Assembly: GCA_964019335.1 (NCBI GenBank)
Contig: OZ025734.1
Coordinates: 186,001-250,000 of the forward strand
DNA from: Diplonema japonicum
Taxonomy: Eukaryota > Euglenozoa > Diplonemea > Diplonemida > Diplonemidae
Reading direction: 5' to 3'
Length of the DNA stretch: 64,000 nucleotides
Under the pieces are notes generated by a model, which saw only the letters and a program-made list of their open reading frames with translations, made no database searches and was not told where the DNA came from. Positions 29,331 through 39,710 of the stretch are shown in pieces. The stretch's first letter is position 1; each line of letters opens with the position of its first letter. A program made the translations under genes and the position numbers.

Positions 29331-29731
29331 AAAAAAATAAATAAATAAATAAAACGTAAGAAGAAAAAGGAAAGAGATGCGGGAGGAGGAGTAGGGGGGG
29401 AAAGGGTGTTTTTGGTTTGCACTCACGGGGGTACCCATCCTTAGTGAAACCATAACATTTAAAAGAGTTCCGCGTCTTTTTACGCACGCCAGTCATACTA
29501 GCGGCCTCGCCCCGTTCAGGAAGAGGCAAGAGGTGGGGAGGGGAGGGGAGGGGATAAATAGGTATAAAGTGTTGCAAGCGCAGCTATCTAGAGTAAAAGC
29601 TTCTCACGAAAAAAAAAAAAAAAAGAAAGTAAGAAACGATTTTTTTTTTTTGTTAAGATTTCAACCTGCAACGAGACTAGTAAAGGAAATGAGCAAAAAG
29701 ATATTCTCTGTGCACAGGCCCAACGAAAGTA

Positions 29732-29763
29732 AACTCGATAAAATTTCAGTGTGCATGGGGGTG
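29732..29763. repeat. 32-bp repeat, copy 2
   Basis: Exact match to 403-434. Confidence 0.7.
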
Positions 29764-29841
29764 CTCACAGTAAAAAAGAAGGGGGGGGGGAGGGGTGAAA
29801 ACACAACAATGAAAAAAAAAAAAAGAAATTCCCTATGATTG

Positions 29842-29868
29842 GAAACGAAGTGGGTAGCAACGGCCCAC
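29842..29868. repeat. 27-bp repeat with small stem, copy 1
   Basis: GAAACGAAGTGGGTAGCAAC plus CGGCCCAC matches 56383-56409; GTGGG/CCCAC can pair. Both copies are preceded by CTATGA and followed by an A-run, which is SINE-like or the 3' end of a retroposed transcript. Confidence 0.6.
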
Positions 29869-30828
29869 AAAATCAAAAAAAAAAAAAAAAAGGAAAGACA
29901 GCACAATGACACGGGGGGAATGAGACGAATGGGGGAGATGGAAAAAAAAAAGAAAAGAGAAAAAAAAGAAGAAAAACTAGTGTTGGCGTTTCTTCTTGTG
30001 TGCGCACGAGTGGACGTTCCCCCTTTTTTTTTTGTTTAGACAAGTTGGACTTGTCCCTGCAATATTCTTGAAAACAAATACTGTGCGAGAATGAAAAGAA
30101 TACAAAAGAAAAAAGTTAGCTATACCAATCTCTAAAATCCGATATTGGCCTCCCTTCCGTTAGGAGGACTTCCAATATTTGTAAGCACAACGTTGTCCCA
30201 ACCTTCTTTTTGACAACAATAACAAGTATTTGCTGTAAAAAAAAAAAAAGAACATGAAGGGGGGAATCTTGACACGAATAAAGGGGAAGAAAATGGAGAG
30301 TGGGCATACGGGGAATCTTCAAATGCTAGTAAAAAAAAAAAAAAGAAAAAAGAGGTTTTTCCCCCCCTCCCCTCCCCTGCCTATACTCAAACAACAGTTA
30401 GGACAGCAAGGTGAAGTATGAAGTATGACCATAGGAAAGGATCGTTTAAGCGCTTTTTTTTCTTTTTTTTTTTTTTTGAAGGCGTTGGTTCGGTTTTCTT
30501 TTTTCTTTTTATTTCCCTTCTTTTTTTTTTTTTTTTTTCTCATTTTAATTCGTTCGAAACTGTAGGAAAAAAAAAAAAGAGGACCTTGGCATTACTATGA
30601 ACAACTTGCCCAAACAGTCCCACCTTTTTTCTTTCTCCTTTTTTTTCCTTTTTTTTTTTTATCACGACAAAAAAAAAAAAAAAAAAAAATCAAAGACAAG
30701 GTTAAAAATCACATGAACATTTCACACGACGAAAGAAGGGGGGAGAGAGTACCAATAAGGAAATAATACCGGATTTGTATTTTATTATTGTTATGTAAAA
30801 GAAAAAAAAAAAAAAAAAGCTACGATCC

Positions 30829-32934
30829 TCAAGCAGTTTGACTGTACACAGCAAACGCGGCAATTACACCGAAATAAGCACAAACAAGCGCAATGCCCTT
30901 TTGCTTCCCGAGGGACGCTTTGTTTAGTTTGTGATAATATGCCAGCCCAAGCGTCATCCCAACATTCAAACAAACCCCGCCAGCCTGAAAATAAGCAGCA
31001 CCCTGCAACGCGGTGACGTTCTCGACGTGAATATGCTCACCCTTCGCAAGATTCGAGATCAACCAGGGCAACCCAAGCCCGATAAAAACATTCACATTCT
31101 GACTTCCAATTGCATTAGAACAAGCCATCGACCCATACCCACGTTTGGCAACGGTAACGGACTGAATACAATCTGGGATTTCTGCTCCTATACTGATCAT
31201 TAAAAGCCCCATGAACCCTGTTCCGAGACCGCTCTTGTCGGCCCACCTCGAGGCGATATTGGAAATGACAAATGAGAAAACGGCGACCCAAATAAACGAA
31301 ACCGTGAAGGTTAACGGGTAGATCTTTTCTCTATACCACACCTCTGGTTCCTTCTCGTCGTTGTCCAGACCCTGTTCCTCGGTGTCGGGGGTTTCATAGG
31401 CTGGAATTGTGTATTTGAACACAAATCTCCAAACATCAACGAAAACCATAAACGGTTTCAGATACACCGCAAACCGGCTTTTCTTCCTGTTATTGTCGTC
31501 CCTCCACCATTGGTGCCGCCACATGCTAATCGCGCTGTACCCAGTCGAACCGGAATCTGATGAGGAGTCGTATTCGTAATCAGTACGGGCGACTCTCTGG
31601 TTGAGATCGTTGATGGCAAGCTCGTACTGTTTTCTGTCCAACGCGCCGATGCCAAAGGCGTACTTTAGAGCCTCGCTTCGTTTTTGGTGGGATTCTGCCA
31701 GTGTGTCGATTTTGTCTGTAAAGGAAGAATCTGTACTCTGAACAGGGCGTAAGTCGGAGAAAGGCAGCCCACTCGATTCTGTTCCATCGTTCCATCTCAC
31801 AGTATAACTGCCGTCTTCGTCATCACGAGCTGCTACAGTAGCGTTGAGGAATTTGTCTTGGTTCGTGTGGTAGCCAGCTACGTTTGACCCCGTCTTCCAT
31901 TCTTGAATGATGGGAATGTCGCGGGTTTCCAGTATCCGGACTATTTTAGCGATAGCTCGTTCGCAACCTTTATTGTCCAGTTCTATGTTGGGCTGTGATT
32001 CGGACAGGCTTATTTCATGCGCGTTGTCGCCTAGGATGAATTTCACCCCTTTCTCAAACGTACCCATTGGGGTCCCTTTGAACGTCATTACGTGTTCTCC
32101 GGTCGTGTGGAAAACGCATTCGTCCCCAGTTTTACTGTAGAAAGTAACGTTCTGGATCGATTTGATCTGTCTGCCGTTTAAAGAAGGCGATGCTGGAAGG
32201 AGCTGGCGTGATTCCGGTAAGTTCTTTCGAAACCTGGCACGGATCCGCGGAGAGACCACCACAACGCAAATATAAATCGCGTACGTCAATAGCATAATCA
32301 ACGCCTCGAAGGTTTTTATCGCACCGTCGTGGAAAAAAATGCAAAGCTCGATAATCCCCACCGAATACGCAATTATATCTCTCGCCAACGGCCGTCTTTT
32401 AAGTTGCAAGGGTTTGGGATGGCCTCCAAAGACACCACAGAAACCGGGGATGAGCATGAACGCTATCATACCAGAGCCTATAATCGCTGATATTCCCAAA
32501 TCGGTGGAACCGTCGCTTGCTTTCATTGTCGCTACCGCATTTACGATGATTTCGGGTGCTGCGGAACCAAAGGCCATGAAGGTGCAGCCGGCGATGTCGT
32601 CTCTGATGCCCCATCTTAGGCACAGGGTTTCTAAGGAGAGGACTAGGTAGTCGTCGCATACAATGGCCAGTGCCAGGAAGCACCAGAAGAACAGGAAGAC
32701 TTCAAGGAGGACACCTGGGAAGGTCCCGTCAAGCTTTTCCAAGCACATGTTCTCCGCGAACTCGCTCATCGTGCAGTTGAACGGTCCCTCGTCCGACCCG
32801 CTGCTGCTGTCGCTGTTGCTGTTGCTCGTGTTCCCGACCTCGTCGTTTAAATGAAACGGAATTAGAACCTCCGCCATGCACCCTGATGCGAATGACAGAA
32901 GCGCGAGACCCAGCAATATTGACCGTTGGCTGAT

Positions 32935-32937
<3 letters not shown>
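30829..32937 (-). CDS. K+-dependent Na+/Ca2+ exchanger (NCKX-type)
   Basis: 702 residues. A signal peptide (residues 1-22) is followed by an acidic, Asn/Ser-rich lumenal segment. The first membrane block carries alpha-1 (CTFMAFGSAAPEIIVNAVA) and the second alpha-2 (MISIGAEIPDCIQSVTVAKRGYG ... SNAIGSQNVNVFIGLGLPWL). The Glu and Asp of these repeats, including the IPD aspartate linked to K+ dependence, are present. Between them is a large cytosolic loop (about 225-520). Part of it (GYHTNQDKFLNATVAARDDE, then GSYTVRWNDGTESSGLPFSDLRP) resembles a small Tudor/SH3-like barrel, which is unusual for an exchanger. The role is Ca2+ export coupled to Na+ and K+ gradients. The ATG is set in a run of about 30 A. 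Confidence 0.9.
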
Positions 32938-32973
<36 letters not shown>

Positions 32974-33047
32974 GGGAATTTTTTTTTTTTTTTTTTTTTT
33001 TCCCTAAGACAAAAAATAGGGGTACACTCAAAAAAAAAAAAAAAAAA

Positions 33048-33719
33048 TCACCATTCAACGGGCATAATTTTATTTCTTTTGGTCTTCCTCGCGGTGTTTT
33101 TTTTTGAGAAGAACCTAGTCTGCATGAAGTCGATCGCACTTTCATCATCATCGTCGTCGTCGTCATCGTCATACACGAGCGGAGGCGATCGGGGGAGCTT
33201 TTTGCTTCTCCGTGTATTTCCCCTACGGGTGCGGTGCTTACGGCTGCTGTGGTGTTGGGAAGAGACAGGTGCCTGGTAACCTGGATGGGCTGGGTTCTGG
33301 TCGTCAAGTGAAAATCTGGCGAGGAGGGAGATCGAGATGGTGTGGCAGGCCAGGTGCAAAGGGAGGTCCGCCACATGCTGCTCCTTCAGGTCATAGAACT
33401 CTTGCAATTCTGTACTTTCTGTTTCCATCGTCACGTGTATATCTTCGTTAGCCCTCCGAGCACGCTCCACAACCGTTAGGAGCCTGTTTATCGCTTCCCC
33501 CTTTGCTCTTACCACGACCTCGCCGCATTCCTCTATCTTCGTCTGCACGAGCCCCACATATTCTTTTGTCCCCAAATCGCTCTTCACGATTAAGCGGTTT
33601 TTCTCTTGGCGCACGGGCTCCTTGCCCTTCACCGTTTTCACCTTCTTGTATTTTTTCGTGATTTCTGAAGCGTGAACCCACACGACCTCTTCCTCTTCTT
33701 GGTTCGGTTGTTCCCCCAT
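33048..33719 (-). CDS. Alba-like nucleic-acid-binding protein
   Basis: 223 residues. Residues about 40-135 follow the Alba fold pattern: NRLIVKSDLGTKEYVGLVQT, EVVVRAKGEAINRLLTVVERARR, and a final strand HTISISLLAR, as in Alba/Rpp25-type proteins. The C-terminal tail is Arg/Ser-rich with an Asp run, then basic, and is probably disordered. Alba proteins bind RNA (RNase P/MRP subunits, translation control) or DNA. An insertion between helix 2 and the last strand (about 95-120) is longer than usual. The start codon is preceded by a 20-base A-run, and the stop is followed by a T-run. Confidence 0.72.
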   Translation of the reverse strand: MGEQPNQEEEEVVWVHASEITKKYKKVKTVKGKEPVRQEKNRLIVKSDLGTKEYVGLVQTKIEECGEVVVRAKGEAINRLLTVVERARRANEDIHVTMETESTELQEFYDLKEQHVADLPLHLACHTISISLLARFSLDDQNPAHPGYQAPVSSQHHSSRKHRTRRGNTRRSKKLPRSPPLVYDDDDDDDDDESAIDFMQTRFFSKKNTARKTKRNKIMPVEW

Positions 33720-33827
33720 TTTTTTTTTTTTTTTTTTTTAAATTTGTTATTGTTGTTGTTATGTGTGTCTATTGTGATGGTACAAAAAAAAAAAAGAATT
33801 GTATGAGTTGTTGAAAAAAAAAAAAAA

Positions 33828-34434
33828 AAAAGGAAGTCGTTGTGAGACGCGCCCTCGTGACTATCATCTGAGGAAGAGAGAAAAAACTCAAAGTACAGGA
33901 GAAGCCCCCCGCTAGAGGGCCGCCCTTTGGTATGGGGGGGGGGGGGGGTTTCTTTCTGTTAATACTCCCCTTCTGGAGCATTGCTTAAAAAAAAGAGGGG
34001 GGGGGAAATAAAAGGGAAGAAACAAAACTCAAAGTACAGGACAAGCCCCCCGCTAGAGGGCCGCCCTATGGGAGGGGGGGGGGGTCTATCTGTTAATACT
34101 CCCCTTCTGGAGCATTGCTTTCATCCCGATTGAGGCCGTGAGCGTCTTGCGGAGTCGTGTGATGCGGTCCCGCTTGTAGGCGGCTTTCAATTCCATCAGC
34201 TTGTCGTGCGTGGAGCGGGTGGCGAAAATAGGCCTCCTGGAGAAACCAATAGCTGCCTTTCCTCCAAACAAAATAATATGAACTCGTCCAGGGAAAAAAA
34301 AAAAAAGAAAAGTTGACACTTCTTTTTCTTCTTTTTTAAAATATCCGGACGACGCTAATCAAATTTACGGTACCTTCTGGTTGTCTTGGCAAATACCGCA
34401 TGTATGACCATATATATGAGTCTTTGTGAGATGC
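33828..34434 (-). mobile_element. tandem 5'-truncated retrotransposon tails (copies B, C and a stub)
   Basis: Copy B (about 34025-34267) encodes the last 58 residues of an ORF2-like protein (GKAAIGFSRRPIFATRSTHD ... MLQKGSINR, stop near 34093) plus 3' UTR. Copy C (33883-33986) keeps only the last few codons and the same 3' UTR (CTCTAGCGGGGGGCTT). Sequence at 33831-33872 (GGAAGTCGTTGTGAGACGC) matches the tail of the full element near 57751-57785, and 34409-34434 carries another tail-like match (ATATATGAG, GTCTTTGTGAGATGCCC). The copies belong to a relative of the 57.7-64 kb element. Confidence 0.7.
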
Positions 34435-34612
34435 CCAAATGCCCTATTCATTAACTACCGTAAATAATATAAAGAAAACAAGTAAAACAAAACAAAACAA
34501 AAAAATATATTTATGCTCCCCCCCCCTCGCTTTTTTCCATTTCCTTTTCTTTTTTGTGTAAACAAAAATCCAAAAAAGGAGGGGGGGGTAAATGGAAATT
34601 TTTTTTCCTATT

Positions 34613-35210
34613 TTATTTCGTAGCCTGTGCCATCCTCTTCAACGTCCGTTCATCGCCAAGATCTTTCATATCGAGTGGCCGCTCGTTCGGGAAGAGGAAT
34701 GTGTCATACAGCAGCAGCTCCTTCATAAAGGCTTTGTTGGGGTGAATATTTGGACGGATTTTAAGGAGTTGTTCCATAGCTGTATCAAGCCGGGTGCCCC
34801 GTGCCCTCATGAGGTAAGCGAGCACCATTGTAACAGACCGGCTCAGCCCTGCGAAGCAGTGTACTAAAATGGCACCGAACGCCTTCTTACTCTCAACAAA
34901 TTCAAATACTTCATCGAAATAAGGCCGGAGAGACTGCTCCTCCACGTCTTCCACACACACCTCCAGCCTCGTTACGTTCTCCTGGTTTATCTGCATGTTT
35001 TTACCGCAGGTGACAACGTGCCTTATCCCCAAAACCTGGTACACCTTCGGTGTTTGGGCACTCCGAAGGCTCCCCAGGTACAGGTAATCCAAAACCATAT
35101 CAGGGTAGATCTTGTTCCACTGCATCAAGCCTTGGGGAAGCCTTCCCTCGTACCCATGCTTGAACACGGTCATGAGCTCAGGGACGTTGTCAATTGCTAA
35201 CTGTGTGTGT

Positions 35211-35244
<34 letters not shown>

Positions 35245-36332
35245 TGGCATTTTTATATACCTGATCGAGTTTAACACACGACTCCAAGAGCTCTATTGGA
35301 GGGAGGCTGCTGAGGTCGTGGTTTTCGGCGATGAAGAGTTGCTCGATTTTCTTTTTTTTTTTTCTTTTTTTTTTCTTTTTAAAAACAACATACCGGAATC
35401 TCCAGCACTTCACAGGGGAAGTGCACAAATGCGTTGTAGTCGAGGTTGCACACGGTGACGTTGCTCAAATTCGAGAAAGACGGAGGCAGAGAGCTGAGCC
35501 GGTTATGAGACACATCGATTCTTTCAAGCGTCTCGATCCTACCTATGTGGTCAGGGAGCTCTGTGATACAGTTGTGCGCGACGGTTAAACTCACCAGCGC
35601 ACTGAACGAACAAAAAAACGAAGGCAGCACCTCGATCTCGTTGTGAGACAGTATGAGTGACTCCAGCCAATCGGACGCGTTTTCCAACAACGCCGGGGCT
35701 TCTATGAGGCTGCAGTGGTCAAGATCCAGATGAACCGCCTTGACGCTGATGGCCTCTTCAATAAGAAGCTTGTCATCATCCACCATCTCTGCCCGATTTG
35801 GAAGCTTTCTGATTTTACCCTTCGGCGAGTCTACAGAAATCTCCGTCTCCGCCTCAGAATCCTCATATGTGGCCAGGGACTCATTTGCATTGGAGAAGTT
35901 CCGCTTGACAGGTTGCAGGACACAACCATTGTCGAGTTGTGGGGTACGAGATACTGAACGGTTTTTGGCCCTGCGTTTCTTGCTTCTTATGCTGGTTACA
36001 CTGCCGTCGGAGGTACGGGTGGATCTTGAGTTAGACAACGGGTCCAAGCACAGCGAGCCCTGGTTTTTTCGGTTGTATTGCATCCGGATAAAGTCGGCAT
36101 CATCTGACTCATCGCTTAGCAAGGACGAGAGTAGGTATTTTTGCCCCGTGTTTGACAACTCGCAGTTTTCGGTTGTGTCAGGGCACACGACGGCATCCTC
36201 AGGCAGCAGCAATCCTTGTGTCGAGGTGGACGCGGGTTTTGGAGGCACTACTCTTTCGCGTTCCTTCTCTTCCACCTCGATGTGTTTCGTCTGGTCATGT
36301 TTTTTCACAGACTGGCTGTTGCCGCATCCCAT
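34613..36332 (-). CDS. LRR-dual-specificity phosphatase, myristoylation motif, three exons
   Basis: Exons 36332-35394, 35341-35261 and 35200-34613; both introns phase 0 (52 and 60 bp); 535 residues. The start MGCGNSQSVKK is a textbook N-myristoylation/palmitoylation signal, so I prefer it to the upstream ATG. Residues about 1-190 are low complexity and Ser-rich. Leucine-rich repeats follow (LESLILSHNEIEVLPSFF, LVSLTVAHNCITELPDHI, LERIDVSHNRLSSLPPSF), continuing across both introns (EIP joined to QLFIAENHDLSSLPPIELL). The C-terminus is a dual-specificity phosphatase with the P-loop VHCFAGLSRSVT and an upstream general-acid region (CVEDVEEQ). A membrane-tethered phosphatase with an LRR recruiting module is inferred. 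Without splicing, the two halves look like separate genes. Confidence 0.85.
35201..35260 (-). other. 60-bp intron with poly(A) tract
   Basis: Donor GTATAT, acceptor CACACACACAG; about 26 consecutive A precede the CA run and no pyrimidine tract exists. Phase 0, between the LRR and phosphatase parts. Confidence 0.8.
35342..35393 (-). other. 52-bp intron, almost all purine
   Basis: Donor GTATGT, acceptor ATCGAG. It consists mainly of A with scattered G. The LRR pattern is continuous across the junction only after removal. Confidence 0.8.
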
Positions 36333-36469
36333 CCCCCCCTCCTCCCCTGTGTTGTGGTGTGCTGACTGGAAGCTAAAAAACAACAGTACACAGGACGACA
36401 CTACAACCCTTCCAGAAAGCCGCGAAATTATAGAAAAATCAATAACAGAGGGGACGGGGAGGGGGGAAT

Positions 36470-38416
36470 CTAATCAACAAGAGAAATGTCTTGATCTAGA
36501 GTCATGATTACGAACGTTTCATGGGGTCGGCACGACTTGCTCCCTGCATCCCTCTGCGCACGGAGGTAGTGGAGAAGGGACACCTTATCCACGTTAAGGT
36601 GCACCTTGGAGTCGGTAATCTTCTGCGCGATACGTGTCGCCCCGCGGCGGATCAAACCCTTCGAAAGAAGCACAGCGAGCCCATTCTCGAAATGGTAGGG
36701 GATGTCATACATAACAGAGGCCCCCTTCGACCCTGTCATGTTCAACAGAGAGGTACGGTAAGAATCGATGACCTGGCAAGGAAGCAATTCGATTGCTGCG
36801 CCAACATCTCCTGATTCGTGAGTTAGTGCAGTGGCTGCGTTGCGTTTCAACTCCGCTTCTTGAAGCCTGCCGTGCAGCTTGAAAAGGTGGCAGAGCAGCA
36901 TCAGATCCAAATTGGTTAAATTCGACAGCTCCCTTGCTGAGTAACATCCTTCAAACGCAAGAAGCTCGTCGCCTTCGGCGAGCACCTCATCAGCATAGAG
37001 ATCGTCAGGAGGGGTGTCCGCACATTTAATAGAGAATTCCCTCGGTACCTTTTCAAACCGCGATGTGGCGTAGAAGTGAAAAGCAAGCTTCGGCGCGATC
37101 TCCTGCGCGATCTCCCTGGCGTTGGTTAAACCATCGATATGAGAAGCAAGCGGGGTAAGAAGGTCGTTTCTGTTCGATAAAAGCCGGCCGATCCAGATCT
37201 TCAACATAACCCCTATCTCATTAAAACTACCCGTTACGTACATTGGCTTAAGAAGAAGCGGTGAACCGGCTATCATTGAAACTACTGCGTTCCACGATTT
37301 GACAGCTAGTTGCGAGGCTTTGAGTTGTTTCACACCCGTGGCGAGAAGACCCATCCCACACACGTCGCCTCCGGAAGTAGTTGTGAGCCAAACCCCGGTA
37401 ATGTTCATGTCTCTCGGAGGCCATAGCTCGTGATGTGATGTGATTTTTGAAGCGCCTCGTGTTGTTTTGTCACACCCGATCTCCAACGGTCGTTCAGATA
37501 CGTTCCCATTCTCGTCGACCTCAACAGCGGAGGAGCTCGCTATGCTCTGCGGTTCCCCTTTCGTCACGATTTTAACGTACAAAACCTTCCGGTCGTTGCT
37601 CAGTGAAACTGTTAAAACCCGTCCTTCCCCGGGGACCCCGAAAATCGGCAATTTTTGCGGTAAATCCGGGGAATGGAGGGTGAGACGGTTGGACACCATT
37701 TCCGCGATTGCGTTTTGGGTGAACCCCCTGAAATCGATCACTTTCTTCGAAATCCTGGAAACGACACGGGCGTCGAGAGTAAGCCCCGACAGTTTTGTAC
37801 AGGTCTCGATGACCATCGACACCCTGCTGATCGCGGATTTGTTGTGAATCAAATTGGTTATGTAGTACAAAAAATCCCTTGACTCGTAAGGCTTCAACTC
37901 GCCTGTGATCCAGATTACAACTCTACTGGAATAAGTCTCAAGGTACGACGTCAGGGTATCTTTGTCACGTTTCATCTCTGTGTAGCTTTCCACGATATTG
38001 TCCGACCCGCAGGTTCGAAGTCCAGACACAACAGCTTTAAACGCTTCAGCCGAGTTTTCTATAGAGTCTACTGTTATAACAATAAATGAGCTGTTGCACA
38101 TGTAGGATTCGAGGCCGCATGTGGAGCATGATCCTTTTATGTCTTTCCAAGGGTGGATCTTTCTGAAGACGCGTTGAAGCGCGGCGGTGACGACCGATGA
38201 CTTTCCTGATTGTCTGGGGGCCTTTACTACTAGGAAAGGCGGCGATCCGTCCGTTTTGAGGATGTGCTTCTCCACCGTTTGGATCTCTCGGGCCAGGCCT
38301 GTGGGCTCGAGCTCTGTGTCGTACAACCGTCGATCTGCTTCTCTGAGGCACACTGTTCTCCATTCTTGTAACAGCGTGCTATTAGTACCGGAGTCATACG
38401 GCCGTTTAAGGGACAT
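36470..38416 (-). CDS. ORC4-like AAA+ origin recognition subunit
   Basis: 648 residues. An AAA+ domain starts with Walker A KAPRQSGKSS (65-74), an ORC4-style P-loop. A CSTCGLESYMC cysteine cluster follows at about 97-107. The Walker B position reads VVIWITGEL, lacking the DE pair. Then ORC4-like patterns FLYYITNLIHN, SRVSMVIETCTKL and RISKKVIDF appear. The C-terminal part (from about 400) is helical and probably ends in a winged helix (YHFENGLAVLLSKGLIRRG). In model eukaryotes ORC4 contributes to ATP binding at the ORC1 interface and to origin binding. The degenerate Walker B suggests structural use of ATP. ORC5 or another STAND-type ATPase is the alternative. Only 137 bp separate it from the phosphatase start. 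Confidence 0.6.
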   Translation of the reverse strand: MSLKRPYDSGTNSTLLQEWRTVCLREADRRLYDTELEPTGLAREIQTVEKHILKTDGSPPFLVVKAPRQSGKSSVVTAALQRVFRKIHPWKDIKGSCSTCGLESYMCNSSFIVITVDSIENSAEAFKAVVSGLRTCGSDNIVESYTEMKRDKDTLTSYLETYSSRVVIWITGELKPYESRDFLYYITNLIHNKSAISRVSMVIETCTKLSGLTLDARVVSRISKKVIDFRGFTQNAIAEMVSNRLTLHSPDLPQKLPIFGVPGEGRVLTVSLSNDRKVLYVKIVTKGEPQSIASSSAVEVDENGNVSERPLEIGCDKTTRGASKITSHHELWPPRDMNITGVWLTTTSGGDVCGMGLLATGVKQLKASQLAVKSWNAVVSMIAGSPLLLKPMYVTGSFNEIGVMLKIWIGRLLSNRNDLLTPLASHIDGLTNAREIAQEIAPKLAFHFYATSRFEKVPREFSIKCADTPPDDLYADEVLAEGDELLAFEGCYSARELSNLTNLDLMLLCHLFKLHGRLQEAELKRNAATALTHESGDVGAAIELLPCQVIDSYRTSLLNMTGSKGASVMYDIPYHFENGLAVLLSKGLIRRGATRIAQKITDSKVHLNVDKVSLLHYLRAQRDAGSKSCRPHETFVIMTLDQDISLVD

Positions 38417-38476
38417 TTCTCCCCTCCCCTCTCTGAAGAGAAATTTTAGAGGGAAAAAAAAAAATATATATATGAG

Positions 38477-38930
38477 TTAAAGGAGGCCGGTGTTGGCGGC
38501 GCCCTGCACAAAAAAGAAAAGAGGAACTGGCCGTTGTTTGTACGTGCCGGATCTGAGCGAAGACCAAGCGGAGACTCTCCGCATTGGTTTGGACCTCACT
38601 GAGGTCTGGTGATGGAGGGGACTCCACCTCCGGGTCCGTCTGGGCCAAAGCTTCACCAAGCTTTTTAACCGCCCAAATGCATGGGGGGCACACCCACTGG
38701 GTGGAATCTTCCACTGGAAGAAACGCCTTACTTAGGCGTGGTGGGCAGCGAGAGGACAAACATGTCCTCTGCCCTTTAGCGCCACACCTCGCACAGTGCA
38801 CCGCAGTGTCACCGTGCGAGGTGTCGCACTCCTCGAAGATGCAATCCGCGAGGTGAGGGGCACGAGTGCTTCCCGACGGGTATTCGAGGTCCGCGTATTG
38901 GACCAGATCATCCCAGTCTAGTGCCGTCAT
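38477..38930 (-). CDS. small cysteine-rich zinc-binding protein, two exons
   Basis: Exons 38930-38544 and 38503-38477 around a 40-bp intron (donor GTACAA, acceptor TTTTTTGTGCAG) give 137 residues ending HGAANTGLL. Eight cysteines at 30, 35, 46, 49, 57, 62, 81 and 84 have spacing (CX4C, CX2C, CX4C, CX2C) that suggests a PHD/RING-like zinc cross-brace. The C-terminal 45 residues are polar. The start MTALDWDD is chosen for context; the frame stays open further upstream, through a ~100-bp repeat shared with 1681-1782, so an upstream exon is possible. Such fingers bind proteins or histone tails. It is hypothetical, but composition and splicing look real. Confidence 0.5.
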
Positions 38931-38940
38931 ATTTTTGTAT

Positions 38941-39038
38941 GTACGTGCCGGGTAAAACCTGGAGAAGTTTGTCAACCCGAAACACGTTGCCAACGTTCCC
39001 CTTTTGCTTAGACAAGACAAAGACTCGTTCTTGCAAAA
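38941..39038 (-). repeat. ~100-bp dispersed repeat, copy 2
   Basis: Matches 1681-1782. It lies immediately upstream of the cysteine-rich protein's start codon and ends at a poly(A)/poly(T) junction. Confidence 0.55.
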
Positions 39039-39077
39039 AAAAAAAAAAAAACACTAATTTCTTTTTTTTTTTTTTTT

Positions 39078-39431
39078 TCAATTGGCCACATCGACGTCTA
39101 CGGCGATTACAGGGATCTGGTTGCCGAGGCCATCTGATACCATTTCGGTCTTTTCGGCTTTCCGTCGTACGTTCCTCTCCCAGGTTGTGGTGTTCCCCCG
39201 ATCCAAGGGGCTTGGTGACTCGTTGCCAAAACGTCGTTTCTTCGTCTCGGTGGGCTCGCACTGTTCCATTGGTTCCTCCACTTCAGGCGGAGGGCGCATG
39301 CTTTCATCCCCATTGAAGGCAGCCCTCCACCATGTCCTATAGTAAGTCCGCTGCTCATCGGTGCATCCCCCCCACTGCTGAAGGTACGCCCTCATGATGT
39401 GAAGGCTAGGAGCATCCCAGCCCCCTTCCAT
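39078..39431 (-). CDS. small hypothetical protein
   Basis: 117 residues (MEGGWDAPSLHIMRAYLQQW ... VIAVDVDVAN). The first 45 are Trp/Tyr-rich and helical; the rest is charged with a basic cluster (ETKKRRFGNE). No recognised domain. Base composition is balanced, unlike the flanking homopolymers, so coding is likely. It may be the first exon of the cysteine-rich gene downstream: a GT near 39094 could serve as donor, but I cannot prove the join. Confidence 0.4.
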   Translation of the reverse strand: MEGGWDAPSLHIMRAYLQQWGGCTDEQRTYYRTWWRAAFNGDESMRPPPEVEEPMEQCEPTETKKRRFGNESPSPLDRGNTTTWERNVRRKAEKTEMVSDGLGNQIPVIAVDVDVAN

Positions 39432-39710
39432 CTTGTCTACCCCCGCCCTGCTGCGCTGATGAATTCTTTATTTTTTTTCTTCTTCACAAAGGAAAATGGA
39501 ACAAAAAAAAAAAACTATGGGGGGGAAAAAAGTGAAACAAAACAAAAAAAAAAAGAAAAAAGTTACAAAAAGATGATTTCTCACGAGAAATAACAAATAA
39601 AAAAAAAGGGACTGAAACGAAAAAAAAACTTTTTGGGAGGGGGGGGGAAAGAAGAAAATACAAAAAAAAAAAAAAAATGGGTGGGTCAGATAACTTTCTT
39701 TCTGTTCTCT

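Larger units (their letters stand above)
29331..30828. other. gene-free, homopolymer-rich stretch
   Basis: A, T and G runs dominate. Holds the second copy of the 32-bp repeat (29732-29763) and a 27-bp repeat (29842-29868). A short open frame on the minus strand starting MTGVRKKTRNS near 29492 is noted but not supported. Confidence 0.6.

Noticed and set aside
29380-29500. Minus-strand small ORF beginning MTGVRKKTRNSFKC with a GTGAGT after it
   Set aside because: It could be a first exon, but no matching downstream exon is visible and the rest is low complexity.
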